Source of the DNA: Elusimicrobiota bacterium
Lineage (GTDB): Bacteria; CG03; SLGR01; PWQF01
Reading direction: 5' to 3'
Assembly (NCBI GenBank): GCA_003556865.1
Contig: PWQF01000255.1
Location: forward strand, 1-7,394
DNA length: 7,394 nt
The translations under genes and the position numbers were made by a program. Below the pieces are notes generated by a model, which saw nothing but the letters and a program-made list of their open reading frames with translations, made no database searches and had not been told where the DNA came from. Below are positions 1-7,250 of this stretch, in pieces; position 1 is the stretch's first letter; each line of letters begins with the position of its first letter.

Positions 1-671
1 CCTCCCGAGCCTATTATCAGGGTATTATTCGGGTTCCCCCCTTTTCCCAGCCCCGCTTCCTTTAAGGTTTCAATCTCTTTTTCAAAACAGTAGGTGCGTG
101 CCGGGGATATCTGCTCCTTAAATGTTTCAGCGCATATCCTGAAGCGCCGGTACGGAGAGCCCGGAACCTCCTCCCTGTAGCTGATAGCGGCATTTATGAT
201 AAAATCGGAAGAGGGAAAGGCTGCTATAAGGCTCTCATCCTTCCTGCAGAAAAGCGGTTCCGAAAGAGTGAAAAATTTCTTTTTGGTTTTCTGCTCTTTT
301 ATTCCGTTCTCAACTATTTTCCGGGTATAAAGCCGGGCGCTCCCGTCCAAAGCCGGCAGCTCTTTTCCGTTTATCTCCGCTGTAAGGTTATCTATTCCAA
401 GCCCGCAGAGAGCAGCCAGAAGATGCTCCACCGTCATTACTTTAACCCCGTCTTTTTCAAGGGTGGTCCCCCGGAACCTGCCGGAGGCGTACCGGGCAAG
501 GGCCGGTATTTCCGGGGCTCCCTCTATATCGGTCCGCCTGAAAAGTATACCGGTATCCTCCGGTGCGGGAAGAAGGGTCAGGGAAGTTTCTTCCCCGCTG
601 TGTATGCCTGCTCCCTGAAACCGCAGCGGAGAAGAGATTGTTTTCTGGAACTCAGTCTTTTCCTTCTTCAA
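1..671 (-). CDS. lpxC: LpxC, UDP-3-O-acyl-N-acetylglucosamine deacetylase (3' end missing, runs off the window)
   Basis: LpxC is the zinc-dependent deacetylase for the committed step of lipid A synthesis, acting in the cytoplasm on UDP-3-O-acyl-GlcNAc. I translated this region by hand; 223 residues are present. Family marks seen: GAGIHSGEE near residues 20-28, FRRTDI at 44-49, TVEHLLAAL at 80-88 (H83 matches the first zinc-ligand histidine, E82 the neighbouring catalytic glutamate), ELPALDGSA in the first domain, and ARTYCFE followed by GLGKGG in the second domain. The C-terminal part with the second HxxxD-type zinc site lies beyond the window. There is no ATG near the conserved N-terminus. 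The best start is TTG at 671-669, giving [12 protein letters not shown], which places the start inside lpxD with a 20-base overlap. A GGAGGAG lies at 691-685, 13 bases upstream, which is rather far. Identity is sure; the start is probable. Confidence 0.93.
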   Translation of the reverse strand, partial: MKKEKTEFQKTISSPLRFQGAGIHSGEETSLTLLPAPEDTGILFRRTDIEGAPEIPALARYASGRFRGTTLEKDGVKVMTVEHLLAALCGLGIDNLTAEINGKELPALDGSARLYTRKIVENGIKEQKTKKKFFTLSEPLFCRKDESLIAAFPSSDFIINAAISYREEVPGSPYRRFRICAETFKEQISPARTYCFEKEIETLKEAGLGKGGNPNNTLIIGSG

Positions 672-1689
672 TTTTTTTCTTAAGCTCCTCCACCTTTTTG
701 AAAAGTTCGGGAAGCTTTCTGGTAAGGGCGTTTAATTTCCTGGCTTTTCTATGCTCTGTTGCAGGATACCCCGAAACCAGGGCCCCGTCCGCCACATTCC
801 TGGTAACCCCGGCCTGGGCTCCCACTTTTGCCCCTTTTCCTATCCTTATATGTCCCACAACCCCGGCCTGCCCCGCCAGGACAGCCCCGTCTTCAATCAC
901 CGTAGAACCGGCTATCCCCGCCTGGGAAACAATTATACATTTTTTGCCTACCTGAACGTTATGGGCTATCTGCACAAGGTTATCAATCTTTGTTCCCTCC
1001 CCTATGCGGGTGGGGGAGGCCGACCCCCGGTCTATTGTGGTATTGGCCCCTATCTCAACCCTGTCGCCTATCTCCACCCCGCCCATCTGGGCGGTCTTAA
1101 TGCGGCGGCCGTCCTTAAGGGTATACCCGAATCCGTCGGAGCCTATTACCGCACCGCTGTGTATTATAACCCCATCCCCTATCTTAACTGAATCCATTAT
1201 TTTAACGCCCGGATAAATAACGCACTCTTTTCCTATTCGGCAGTTCCTGCCTATATATACCTGGGGATACACATAACTTTCTTCCCCAACATAAGTTTTC
1301 TCCCCTATCACGCTGAAATCCCCTACAGCCGCCCCGGGTGAAATCCTGGCAGAAGGGCTTATGATACTCTTTTTGCTGATACCTTTCAGCGGGTGGACTT
1401 TTTCTCCGCATAACTCCCGGGCGGCCAATGTGAAAGCCAGCTGGACATTCTTAACCCTAAGCAGGTTTGGATGGGGGCCTGATTTAAAATCCTCGGGGAC
1501 TAAGACGCAGGAAGCTTTTGTGGTTTTCATTAATTTCAAGTAACGGTAGGAAGAGAGAAAACTCAGGTCTCCGGAGTCCGCCTCCTCCAGGGTATTTATT
1601 CCACTGATCCGGGTTTGGGGGTCCCCCTCTATGCGGCCGCCTGTAATTTCAGTCAGATCCTTAAGCTTAATACCGGGGTGCCTGTTCAT
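652..1689 (-). CDS. lpxD: LpxD, UDP-3-O-(3-hydroxyacyl)glucosamine N-acyltransferase
   Basis: LpxD transfers a 3-hydroxyacyl chain from acyl-ACP to the 2-amino group of UDP-3-O-acyl-glucosamine, the lipid A step right after LpxC. The protein has 345 residues, the usual family length. Residues 1-100 form the uridine-binding N-terminal domain (GGRIEGD, DLSFLSS, KASCVLV). Residues about 105-305 are a left-handed beta-helix of hexapeptide repeats of the I-G-x-x-x-x type. NTTIDRG at 216-222 and QIAHNV at 240-245 are LpxD hallmarks; H243 matches the catalytic histidine. Residues 310-345 are a Lys/Glu-rich helix. The ATG at 1689 lies inside the end of the ompH-like gene (23-base overlap) and has only a weak upstream ribosome site, so translation is probably coupled to that gene. 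Its 3' end in turn holds the lpxC start. Confidence 0.96.
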   Translation of the reverse strand: MNRHPGIKLKDLTEITGGRIEGDPQTRISGINTLEEADSGDLSFLSSYRYLKLMKTTKASCVLVPEDFKSGPHPNLLRVKNVQLAFTLAARELCGEKVHPLKGISKKSIISPSARISPGAAVGDFSVIGEKTYVGEESYVYPQVYIGRNCRIGKECVIYPGVKIMDSVKIGDGVIIHSGAVIGSDGFGYTLKDGRRIKTAQMGGVEIGDRVEIGANTTIDRGSASPTRIGEGTKIDNLVQIAHNVQVGKKCIIVSQAGIAGSTVIEDGAVLAGQAGVVGHIRIGKGAKVGAQAGVTRNVADGALVSGYPATEHRKARKLNALTRKLPELFKKVEELKKKIEEGKD

Positions 1690-2314
1690 TTAAATATTCT
1701 ATAACCTGCCCGGTTATATCTTCAATATCGTCTCCGGTAAAAAAAACAATATCCCCGTCCAGCAACGCGGTATAGCCATCCCTGCGGGCTATATGCCCCA
1801 CAGCCTCGTAAATGCGGCTCATTATATCCCGCCTGTATGCCTGCTGCCTCTCCTCTATATCTTCCAGGCATTGGGCCCTGAGTTCATCCAGCGCCCTCTC
1901 CTTTTCCTGCAGGAGCTCCTGAAGCTCCTCATAGGATTTTTCTTCCCGGGGAGGATCATCTTCGCGGGGGGGCTCTTCGGTTTCCGGGATTTCCGGAAGC
2001 GGCTCTTCTTCCAGCTCAGCCGGGGCCCCGGGTTCATCATCACCGGGCTCAGGGTCCTGTTCCGGGTCCGGCCAATCACTGAGCCTCTCCTCTATCCGCT
2101 CAATTCTTTCCCTTTTTTCTTCAACCTCAATCCTCTGGCCGCGGATCAATTCACCGATATCCTCCCGGGCCTCTTCCACTACTATAAGATTCTCGTAAAC
2201 TCTTTCCAGGTCAACATAACCCAGCCGCTGGGTTCTTATAACCACTGCCCCAGCCGGAATACTATTAATAAATAAAAGGAGAAGTACCGCTGCAGCTTTT
2301 GCCGGGAACCCCAT
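1667..2314 (-). CDS. OmpH/Skp-like periplasmic chaperone with acidic proline-rich insert
   Basis: Predicted Skp/OmpH-family chaperone that would hold unfolded outer-membrane proteins in the periplasm for delivery to BamA. I use the ATG at 2314 (215 residues): it overlaps the bamA stop as TAATG, has GGGGGA at 2329-2324 with 9-base spacing, and begins a clean signal peptide (hydrophobic core about 8-16, likely cleavage after A23). An in-frame ATG at 2344 would add ten residues inside bamA. After the signal peptide comes [12 protein letters not shown] (31-42), the conserved OmpH opening, then a charged coiled coil (about 43-79) and a second one (about 127-178). Between them residues 80-126 contain 13 Pro and 21 Asp/Glu but only 3 Lys/Arg. 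The C-terminus ([12 protein letters not shown], then DDIEDIT) fits the family's closing beta-strand and helix. Skp of E. coli is basic, so this acidic form is unusual. Family assignment is good from order and N-terminus; function is inferred. Confidence 0.85.
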   Translation of the reverse strand: MGFPAKAAAVLLLLFINSIPAGAVVIRTQRLGYVDLERVYENLIVVEEAREDIGELIRGQRIEVEEKRERIERIEERLSDWPDPEQDPEPGDDEPGAPAELEEEPLPEIPETEEPPREDDPPREEKSYEELQELLQEKERALDELRAQCLEDIEERQQAYRRDIMSRIYEAVGHIARRDGYTALLDGDIVFFTGDDIEDITGQVIEYLNEQAPRY

Positions 2315-4587
2315 TAAAAAATATCCCCCATAGTAAAATACCATCTCCCCCCGCGGTCGGGCCTGTCAATACCGAAACCCCAGTCAATCCTTATGGGAAA
2401 CGCCATGGTCTTAAACCTTATTCCCGCCCCGTAACCCCTTCTCAGGTCATTCTCTCCGAAATTCATCCTGGCCTCATCCAATTCGCTCCAGGCCCCCCCC
2501 ACGTCGTAGAATATAGCGCCCTGAAGTATGGTCTGACGCCGGTCCCTCACTATGGGAAATTTTATTTCCGCGTTAAAAACAGCCTTGTGGTTCCCCTCTA
2601 TCTCATAATATTCATAACCCCTTATGGATTCGGAGCCGCCCACGTAAAACCTTTCATAAACGGGAACCGCATCTGTATCCCCGTAGGCGAAAGCGCTCCC
2701 CAGCTCCAGGTTTAAAACCCCCACTATATTTTTGTATAGGGGGGGAAAATATGTCTTTTTAGATTCAAACTTGGAAAAATTTACATCCCCGCCGACAATG
2801 CCGCCCGCGATCTGGTTGGAAAAGCGGAGGTTGTATCCGGTGCGGGGGTCAAAAGGATAATCCCTGGTATCAAAACTGATGCTGGGAGTTATCGAAGAGG
2901 TTACCCTGGTCTCCTCTTTAACATCATCCTCTATCCTGCTGTCCACTTCATAAATTTTAACCTCCTCAAGCGAATACCTCATCCGGCCCGTAAATATATC
3001 GGTGAAATGGCGACCCAGGGAAATGCTGCCCCCCCTCCTGCGCTCTTTATAATCATGGCCGGTAAAATAACGGCGCCGGCGCACCGTATTGTAAAGGCTG
3101 GCGCTGAAAGGTGTGGGGGTCCGGAAAAGATAAGGCTCCGAGAAGCTGAGCCTGTAATTCTGTATCCTTCTTCCAAATTCCCACATTGCTGAAATCCGCT
3201 GCCCCCGGCCCAAAAAATTCTCCTGGGATACCTGCAGGGTTCCCATAACCCCTTCCTGGCTGGAGTAACCGGCACCTATGCTTGCCATCCCTGTTTTCTG
3301 TTCTTCAACCACAAAGACTATGTCAATTTCATCCTCTTTTTCAGTTGGGGAAAGTTCCAGCATCACATCCTGGAAAAAACCCAGCCGGAATATTCTTTCC
3401 TGGGTTCGCCTGATTTCACCCAGGTTAAAGGGTTCGCCTTCGGCAACGGTAATATGCCTCCTGATAACGTAGTCGCGCGTCACCCGGTTTCCGGATATAT
3501 AAACGTCCCTTACGCTTACCTCGGGACCTTCGTGTATCTCCAGCATCAGATCCACCTCTCTCTCCGGCCGGTTAAAATCATGGCGGGGAAACACCCCGGA
3601 GCTGACATGGCCTATCTCTGCGTAAAGCTCCTGTATTGCTCCTATTGAACTGCTTAAATCCTCGTCTGAATATAACCTGCCCTCCCTGAGGCTGAGGGCA
3701 CTTTTTATCTGTGAGTCGGTATAGAGCTGGTTGCCGCTTATATTGATCTCTCCCACCTTATACCGGAAACTTTCGGTAATAAAAAGAGTGATAAACATTT
3801 TTTCACCGGCAGGATCAAAGGTAACTGACGGACCTTCAACTTCCGCGTGAAGGTAGCCGCTGTTAAGGTAATACTCCCTTATCTTTTCAATCCCCTCCTC
3901 CAGGGGCTGCTCCCGGTAGGGGTCTCCCTTCTTTAACTCTATCATATCCCTTATCTTCTTATAATCTCCCTCAAGAACCCCAAGAATATTTATTTTTTCC
4001 ACATTGACTTTTTTCCCCTCAACCACATGAAATGTAAGGGAAACCTTATTATCCTCCGAAAGAGGCGATACGTATGAGTCAACCTTTACCGCGGCATACC
4101 CCCTTTCCCTGTAAAACCTTTCCAGGGCGCGGGCCTGGGCGTCAAGTTTAAACTCATCATAAAAATCTCCGGCTGAAATATCCAGCTCCCGCCTCAGCCT
4201 CCGGGAACTGAGGGCCTCGTTGCCTTTGAACTCCAGCGAATCAATAAGGGGTTTTTCCTCAACGCTGTAAATTACTATTATATTGCCCTCTTCATCTTCC
4301 TCGGTATATACAGAAATATCCTCCAGCTTTTCCAGCCCGTAAAGCCGGGGTACCGCTCCGGCGGCGGCCGCGGAATCAAACAGGTCACCGGCCCTGAAAG
4401 GAATTTCTTTAAGTATTTCATCCTCCCCGAGGCGTATGTTGCCCTCTATAACTATTTTTGATACGAGAGGCGCCGCGGCCTCTTGACCCTGGTCAGGGGA
4501 CGAAGGTTCCCTGGCCTGCAGAGTAAAACCTCCGGCCAGAACAGCCGCTGCTATAACCCATATGACTCTTTTAAATATTTTTTTCAT
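2314..4587 (-). CDS. bamA: BamA, outer-membrane protein assembly factor (Omp85 family)
   Basis: BamA is the central outer-membrane channel of the BAM complex and inserts beta-barrel proteins. The 757-residue length fits. Signal peptide: residues 1-25, with KK/KR at the N-terminus and likely cleavage after LQA. An acidic linker follows, then five POTRA domains at roughly 41-112, 113-191, 193-275, 276-354 and 357-430, each with the typical pattern of I-x-G-N near the start and an LGFF- or GY-like element (for example IEGN at 47-50, FKGN at 120-123, ISGN at 283-286 and 364-367, RLGFF at 401-405). The barrel covers about 435-757, with the lid-loop motif IRGY at 655-658 (VRGF in E. coli) and the C-terminal signature ending in Phe. 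The start ATG at 4587 has only a distant AGGA and an A-rich leader. It is the first gene of the envelope operon and has its own promoter upstream. Confidence 0.97.
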   Translation of the reverse strand: MKKIFKRVIWVIAAAVLAGGFTLQAREPSSPDQGQEAAAPLVSKIVIEGNIRLGEDEILKEIPFRAGDLFDSAAAAGAVPRLYGLEKLEDISVYTEEDEEGNIIVIYSVEEKPLIDSLEFKGNEALSSRRLRRELDISAGDFYDEFKLDAQARALERFYRERGYAAVKVDSYVSPLSEDNKVSLTFHVVEGKKVNVEKINILGVLEGDYKKIRDMIELKKGDPYREQPLEEGIEKIREYYLNSGYLHAEVEGPSVTFDPAGEKMFITLFITESFRYKVGEINISGNQLYTDSQIKSALSLREGRLYSDEDLSSSIGAIQELYAEIGHVSSGVFPRHDFNRPEREVDLMLEIHEGPEVSVRDVYISGNRVTRDYVIRRHITVAEGEPFNLGEIRRTQERIFRLGFFQDVMLELSPTEKEDEIDIVFVVEEQKTGMASIGAGYSSQEGVMGTLQVSQENFLGRGQRISAMWEFGRRIQNYRLSFSEPYLFRTPTPFSASLYNTVRRRRYFTGHDYKERRRGGSISLGRHFTDIFTGRMRYSLEEVKIYEVDSRIEDDVKEETRVTSSITPSISFDTRDYPFDPRTGYNLRFSNQIAGGIVGGDVNFSKFESKKTYFPPLYKNIVGVLNLELGSAFAYGDTDAVPVYERFYVGGSESIRGYEYYEIEGNHKAVFNAEIKFPIVRDRRQTILQGAIFYDVGGAWSELDEARMNFGENDLRRGYGAGIRFKTMAFPIRIDWGFGIDRPDRGGRWYFTMGDIF

Positions 4588-4642
4588 TATTTATTTTTAT
4601 ATTCCTGATTTTTTCAACAAACCGGCTGCAGGTGAATAGAAC

Positions 4643-4664
4643 CAGTTTTAACTGCTTAAAACTG
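4643..4664 (-). repeat. Perfect inverted repeat in the bamA leader (9-base arms, 4-base loop)
   Basis: On the minus strand CAGTTTTAA and TTAAAACTG are exact reverse complements separated by GCAG. After one mismatched base on each side, two more bases could pair (AA with TT). The dyad would begin at about +3 of the predicted transcript. The AT-rich stem is not followed by a U tract, so it is unlikely to be a terminator. It could be an operator or a 5' RNA hairpin that protects or regulates the mRNA. Confidence 0.6.
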
Positions 4665-4673
4665 CTTTGGGGG

Positions 4674-4702
4674 ATTTTACTAAATAAAGGTTCCTTTGTA
4701 AA
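4674..4702 (-). promoter_or_regulatory. Predicted sigma70-type promoter for the bamA operon
   Basis: Read on the minus strand, TTTACA (4702-4697) is followed after exactly 17 bases by TAAAAT (4679-4674). Each hexamer differs from consensus by one base. The expected start site is near 4667, giving a leader of about 80 bases before the bamA ATG. Between the hexamers lies a small dyad, AAAGG-AA-CCTTT (4697-4686). The call rests on consensus matching and position only. Confidence 0.65.
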
Positions 4703-4728
4703 ATTAGTTTAAGGCCAGTGCCGGATCC

Positions 4729-5592
4729 TTACTCCGGCCGCCCAGGCTGCTCCATCACAATGCTTAAAATCCTGTAAATAAGCTTGGCGGCGGTAAAGTC
4801 GGATACCCTGCTGCGTGGTGAGGGGCAGAGCTCGCTGAGGGAAATACCCCTTATCCTGGATGAGCGGGATATATTTAAGATAAAATCATTAACCTGGCGC
4901 CAGGTTAAACCTCCCGGTTCCGGGGTGCCGGTGGAACTGATTACCGAAGGGTCAAAAACATCAAGGTCAATATCCAGAAAAACATCTCTCCCCAGCTGTT
5001 TCAATATCTTTTTCTCCCATTCATTGCCTTTAACTGCCTGATGGGCAAAAACAGTTTTATCCGGATCAAGTAAAGCTTTTTCAGAGGCATCCATGCTTCT
5101 TATACCTACCGGGAAAATATTGGAGTTAAACTCTCTCACCCGTGCCATTACGCAGGCGTGGCTGTAGGGGCTTCCTTCATAAGAGTCTCTTAAGTCCGTG
5201 TGGGCATCAAGCTGAATTATGCTGATATCCTTAAAAACATCCGAAGCCGCCTTAATTGCGCCCAGGGAAACTGTATGCTCCCCGCCAAGGGTAACGGGAA
5301 ATATGCCTTTAGTTAAAAATTTCAGGTTAAGCTCCCGCACCTTCCCGACCATAGATTCAGCCCCCTTCTCCTTTACCGGTTCACAGGTATATATCCCCCG
5401 CCGGTAAACCTCTGAATCGGTCTCTATGTCGTAAAGCTCCATATGGGCCGAAGCCTCTATTATAGCATCCGGACCCCTGACAGAACCCTTTACCCAGCTG
5501 CTGCTCTCCTCAAAAGGCACCGGTATAACTGCCGCCCGGGAATTTTCATATGAGCTGAACTGCCTCTCCAGACCGCCGTAATTATTCTTCAT
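4729..5592 (-). CDS. speB: Agmatinase-family ureohydrolase (putrescine-forming)
   Basis: Arginase/agmatinase superfamily enzyme with a two-manganese centre in the cytoplasm. Agmatinase converts agmatine to putrescine and urea. With the ATG at 5592 it has 287 residues, typical of the family. Metal-binding motifs are all present: GGEHT (103-107, H106), DAHTD (129-133), and DLDVFDP (209-215, with D209 and D211 as ligands), followed by GTPEPGGLTW. The neighbour upstream is an arginine decarboxylase that makes agmatine, which favours agmatinase over arginase, formiminoglutamase or another ureohydrolase. The gene starts 20 bases after the decarboxylase stop. That gap has no clear Shine-Dalgarno sequence, so coupling to the upstream gene is likely. 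A longer in-frame start at 5655 would overlap the decarboxylase with an atypical Gly-rich leader and is disfavoured. Superfamily is certain; substrate is inferred from context. Confidence 0.92.
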   Translation of the reverse strand: MKNNYGGLERQFSSYENSRAAVIPVPFEESSSWVKGSVRGPDAIIEASAHMELYDIETDSEVYRRGIYTCEPVKEKGAESMVGKVRELNLKFLTKGIFPVTLGGEHTVSLGAIKAASDVFKDISIIQLDAHTDLRDSYEGSPYSHACVMARVREFNSNIFPVGIRSMDASEKALLDPDKTVFAHQAVKGNEWEKKILKQLGRDVFLDIDLDVFDPSVISSTGTPEPGGLTWRQVNDFILNISRSSRIRGISLSELCPSPRSRVSDFTAAKLIYRILSIVMEQPGRPE

Positions 5593-5612
5593 TTCTATTG
5601 CAGGAAAAAAGC

Positions 5613-6167
5613 TTAATCCGTAAGGAATACCGCCGCCGCCACAACCGAGGTCCAAAGCCCCTTTTTATTTCCTTCAGCCGACTGGGAAATGCTCCTGGTC
5701 TTAAATATGTGGCCGCTGGCCTTATAGACCTGCTTTCTTTCGTCCCAGGCCTGCTCCGGGTCAAAAGGGACCCCAAGGGTGGTTGCCAGCATTGTAGCCG
5801 CCAGGTCTTCGGCATAATCCCCGGCCACCTTGGCCGTCTGGCCGTAAGCGTGGTGCTCGGAGAGGTAACCGTAATTTTTTTCCTTTTTAGGCAGAGCCGC
5901 TCCTATGGCCGAAGAGACCAGCCGGCTGGCTTCACAGGTATCATTCCTTGCCATTACACAGAAAGTTATCTGTCCGGGCTTCAGGTATTCAAGCCCCTTT
6001 TTTCTTGATATTATCCTGCATCCCGGGGGGAGTATGCTGGAAACATATACAAGGTTGCATTTTTCTATTCCCGCTGCCCTGAGGGCAAGCTCAAAAGAGC
6101 CCAGCCTGTCCTTGTGCACCCCCGCGCCCCTTGTAAGAAATACCTTTGACGGAACTAAGTTATTCAT
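5613..6167 (-). CDS. Pyruvoyl-dependent arginine decarboxylase (PvlArgDC)
   Basis: Converts L-arginine to agmatine and CO2, using a pyruvoyl group made by self-cleavage rather than pyridoxal phosphate. The protein has 184 residues, close to archaeal and chlamydial PvlArgDC. The cleavage motif is VSSILPPG at 42-49: cutting between S43 and S44 would give a small beta chain and an alpha chain with pyruvoyl at S44. N38, five residues before the cleavage serine, and E104 (in YLSEHHAYG) plausibly match the active-site Asn and Glu of the Methanocaldococcus enzyme. The [11 protein letters not shown] region and the TRSISQSA...[12 protein letters not shown] tail are family-typical. The ATG at 6167 overlaps the end of the DHS-like gene by 8 bases and is preceded by a strong GGAGGAGG (6178-6171). 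Longer in-frame starts extend into the upstream gene without family similarity. Histidine decarboxylases share the fold, but the agmatinase neighbour supports arginine. Confidence 0.95.
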   Translation of the reverse strand: MNNLVPSKVFLTRGAGVHKDRLGSFELALRAAGIEKCNLVYVSSILPPGCRIISRKKGLEYLKPGQITFCVMARNDTCEASRLVSSAIGAALPKKEKNYGYLSEHHAYGQTAKVAGDYAEDLAATMLATTLGVPFDPEQAWDERKQVYKASGHIFKTRSISQSAEGNKKGLWTSVVAAAVFLTD

Positions 6168-7191
6168 TATCCTCCTCCAGAATAGCGTTAAAATTTCTCT
6201 TTTTTCTTTCTTTCCGGGCCCCGCTCTGGTATGCATAGCCGGCCAGAAGCGGGAAGGTTAAGGTGGCTTCTGAAAATATCATCTGTTCCATACCCTCCTC
6301 AACCTTGCCCCAGGAATGGGCCTCCTTAAGGGTTGAGCCGGAAAGGCCCCCGTCCCTTTCATCGGCCACTGTTATCTGGACCGCATATTTATGCATTCCC
6401 GCCTCACCCTTTAAAATATCGGCGGCCACTGTTATATCCTGGGCAAAATTCTTGGGAACACCGCCCCCGATCATAAGCAGGCCGGTCTCAAGGGAAGCCA
6501 TCTTTATCCTGGTAAGTTCCAGGAAATCCTTAACCGAGTCAATGGCCACCTTAGGTTTATCTTTTCTTCTGTACTGGTGCTCCACCAGCCCGAAACCGGC
6601 GCTGGAATCTGAAAAGGCGGGAACAAATACGGGGATACCTTTTTGAAGGGCAATGCGCGCCAGGGAATCCTTGCCCATATCTTTCTCCTTAAGGTAGCGG
6701 CCCATATGAATTATAAATTCCCGGGAGGAATAAACACCGGGCTCCATTTCATCGGCTATTTTCTTTATGGTGCTGTCGCATTCCCTGAGCTGGTCCTCGT
6801 CTATATAGGTATCATAAATCCTGTCTATGCCCTTTTTCATCAGCTCCCCGTCAGGGGCAAAGGGGCTCCCCTTATAATGGCTGAAGCCCAGGGCCTCAAA
6901 AAAATCCTGGTCAAAAATCAGGGCCCCGGTGGAGACTATGGCGTCAACCATATTATTTTCCGCAAGGTCGCAGACAACCTTTCGGAGCCCCGCGCTGAAT
7001 ATTGAGCCGGCCAGGCATAATATTACCGCGCACTCCCTGTCCTGAAGCATCTTACAATATATCTCTGCTCCCCGGGCAAGGTTCCTGGCCTGGAAAGACA
7101 TTCCCGAATACTGTTTTATAAGTTTAACGCAGTCGGTCTTTTTTATATCAAAGTGCCTTATCTTTTCTTTCAGCATATCTTTTTTATCCAT
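6160..7191 (-). CDS. Deoxyhypusine synthase-like protein (bacterial; possibly homospermidine synthase activity)
   Basis: This belongs to the deoxyhypusine synthase fold family, NAD-dependent aminobutyl transferases that act on polyamines. It has 343 residues, near the usual length. Seen: [11 protein letters not shown] (60-70), [12 protein letters not shown] (79-90; eukaryotic and archaeal enzymes have NMVD in the same place), [11 protein letters not shown] (191-201), GGGVPKNF (242-249), and EAHSWGK (290-296) with K296 at the position of the catalytic lysine. Bacteria lack eIF5A, so the true acceptor is unlikely to be that protein. Co-location with arginine decarboxylase and agmatinase suggests a role with putrescine, such as homospermidine formation. 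Several polyamine-contact residues of true deoxyhypusine synthase appear changed (see findings). Start: the ATG at 7191 lies 7 bases from AAAGGAG (7205-7199); the GTG just before it (7194) is less well spaced. First gene of the polyamine operon. Confidence 0.9.
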   Translation of the reverse strand: MDKKDMLKEKIRHFDIKKTDCVKLIKQYSGMSFQARNLARGAEIYCKMLQDRECAVILCLAGSIFSAGLRKVVCDLAENNMVDAIVSTGALIFDQDFFEALGFSHYKGSPFAPDGELMKKGIDRIYDTYIDEDQLRECDSTIKKIADEMEPGVYSSREFIIHMGRYLKEKDMGKDSLARIALQKGIPVFVPAFSDSSAGFGLVEHQYRRKDKPKVAIDSVKDFLELTRIKMASLETGLLMIGGGVPKNFAQDITVAADILKGEAGMHKYAVQITVADERDGGLSGSTLKEAHSWGKVEEGMEQMIFSEATLTFPLLAGYAYQSGARKERKKRNFNAILEEDNE

Positions 7192-7198
7192 CACTCTT

Positions 7199-7205
7199 CT
7201 CCTTT
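7199..7205 (-). promoter_or_regulatory. Ribosome binding site of the DHS-like gene
   Basis: AAAGGAG on the minus strand, 7 bases before the ATG at 7191 and 4 bases before the alternative GTG at 7194. The spacing favours the ATG. Confidence 0.75.
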
Positions 7206-7230
7206 AATTTATAGCGCCCTTTTTTTAAAA

Positions 7231-7248
7231 CCCTACTTTAATTTAGGG
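7231..7248 (-). repeat. Small inverted repeat at the start of the polyamine operon leader
   Basis: CCCTA (7248-7244) and TAGGG (7235-7231) are reverse complements around an 8-base AT-rich loop, followed on the minus strand by TTTTAAAAAAA. It could be a weak terminator for the tRNA transcript or an operator overlapping the predicted start site. The stem is only 5 base pairs, so confidence is low. Confidence 0.3.
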
Positions 7249-7250
7249 AG

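Larger units (their letters stand above)
4588..4728. other. Intergenic regulatory region between speB and bamA
   Basis: This 141-base AT-rich gap holds no reading frame that I can support. On the minus strand it contains a promoter (about 4702-4674), a perfect inverted repeat just downstream of the expected transcription start (4664-4643), and the A-rich leader of bamA. I see no convincing rho-independent terminator for the upstream polyamine operon, so read-through into bamA remains possible. Confidence 0.8.

Noticed and set aside
423..1216. Plus-strand open frames opposite lpxC and lpxD
   Set aside because: They are antisense shadows of clearly recognised genes, with Pro/Thr-rich low-information translations and no family motifs.
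1793..2275. Plus-strand open frame of 160 codons opposite the ompH-like gene
   Set aside because: The hydrophobic Phe/Leu/Pro-rich product is explained by the complement of the Glu/Pro-rich coiled-coil codons; there is no independent evidence for a gene.
4714..4745. GC-rich inverted repeat CCGGA/TCCGG around the speB stop codon as a possible terminator
   Set aside because: The stem is only about 5 base pairs, it overlaps the coding end and is not followed by a T tract on the minus strand.
5593..5655. Upstream-extended agmatinase start at 5655
   Set aside because: The extra 21 residues are Gly-rich, overlap the decarboxylase end and do not resemble agmatinase N-termini; the ATG at 5592 gives a normal family length.
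5582..5815. Minus-strand open frame overlapping the decarboxylase and the speB start
   Set aside because: It is an out-of-frame shadow of PvlArgDC, rich in Arg and Pro and without recognisable motifs.
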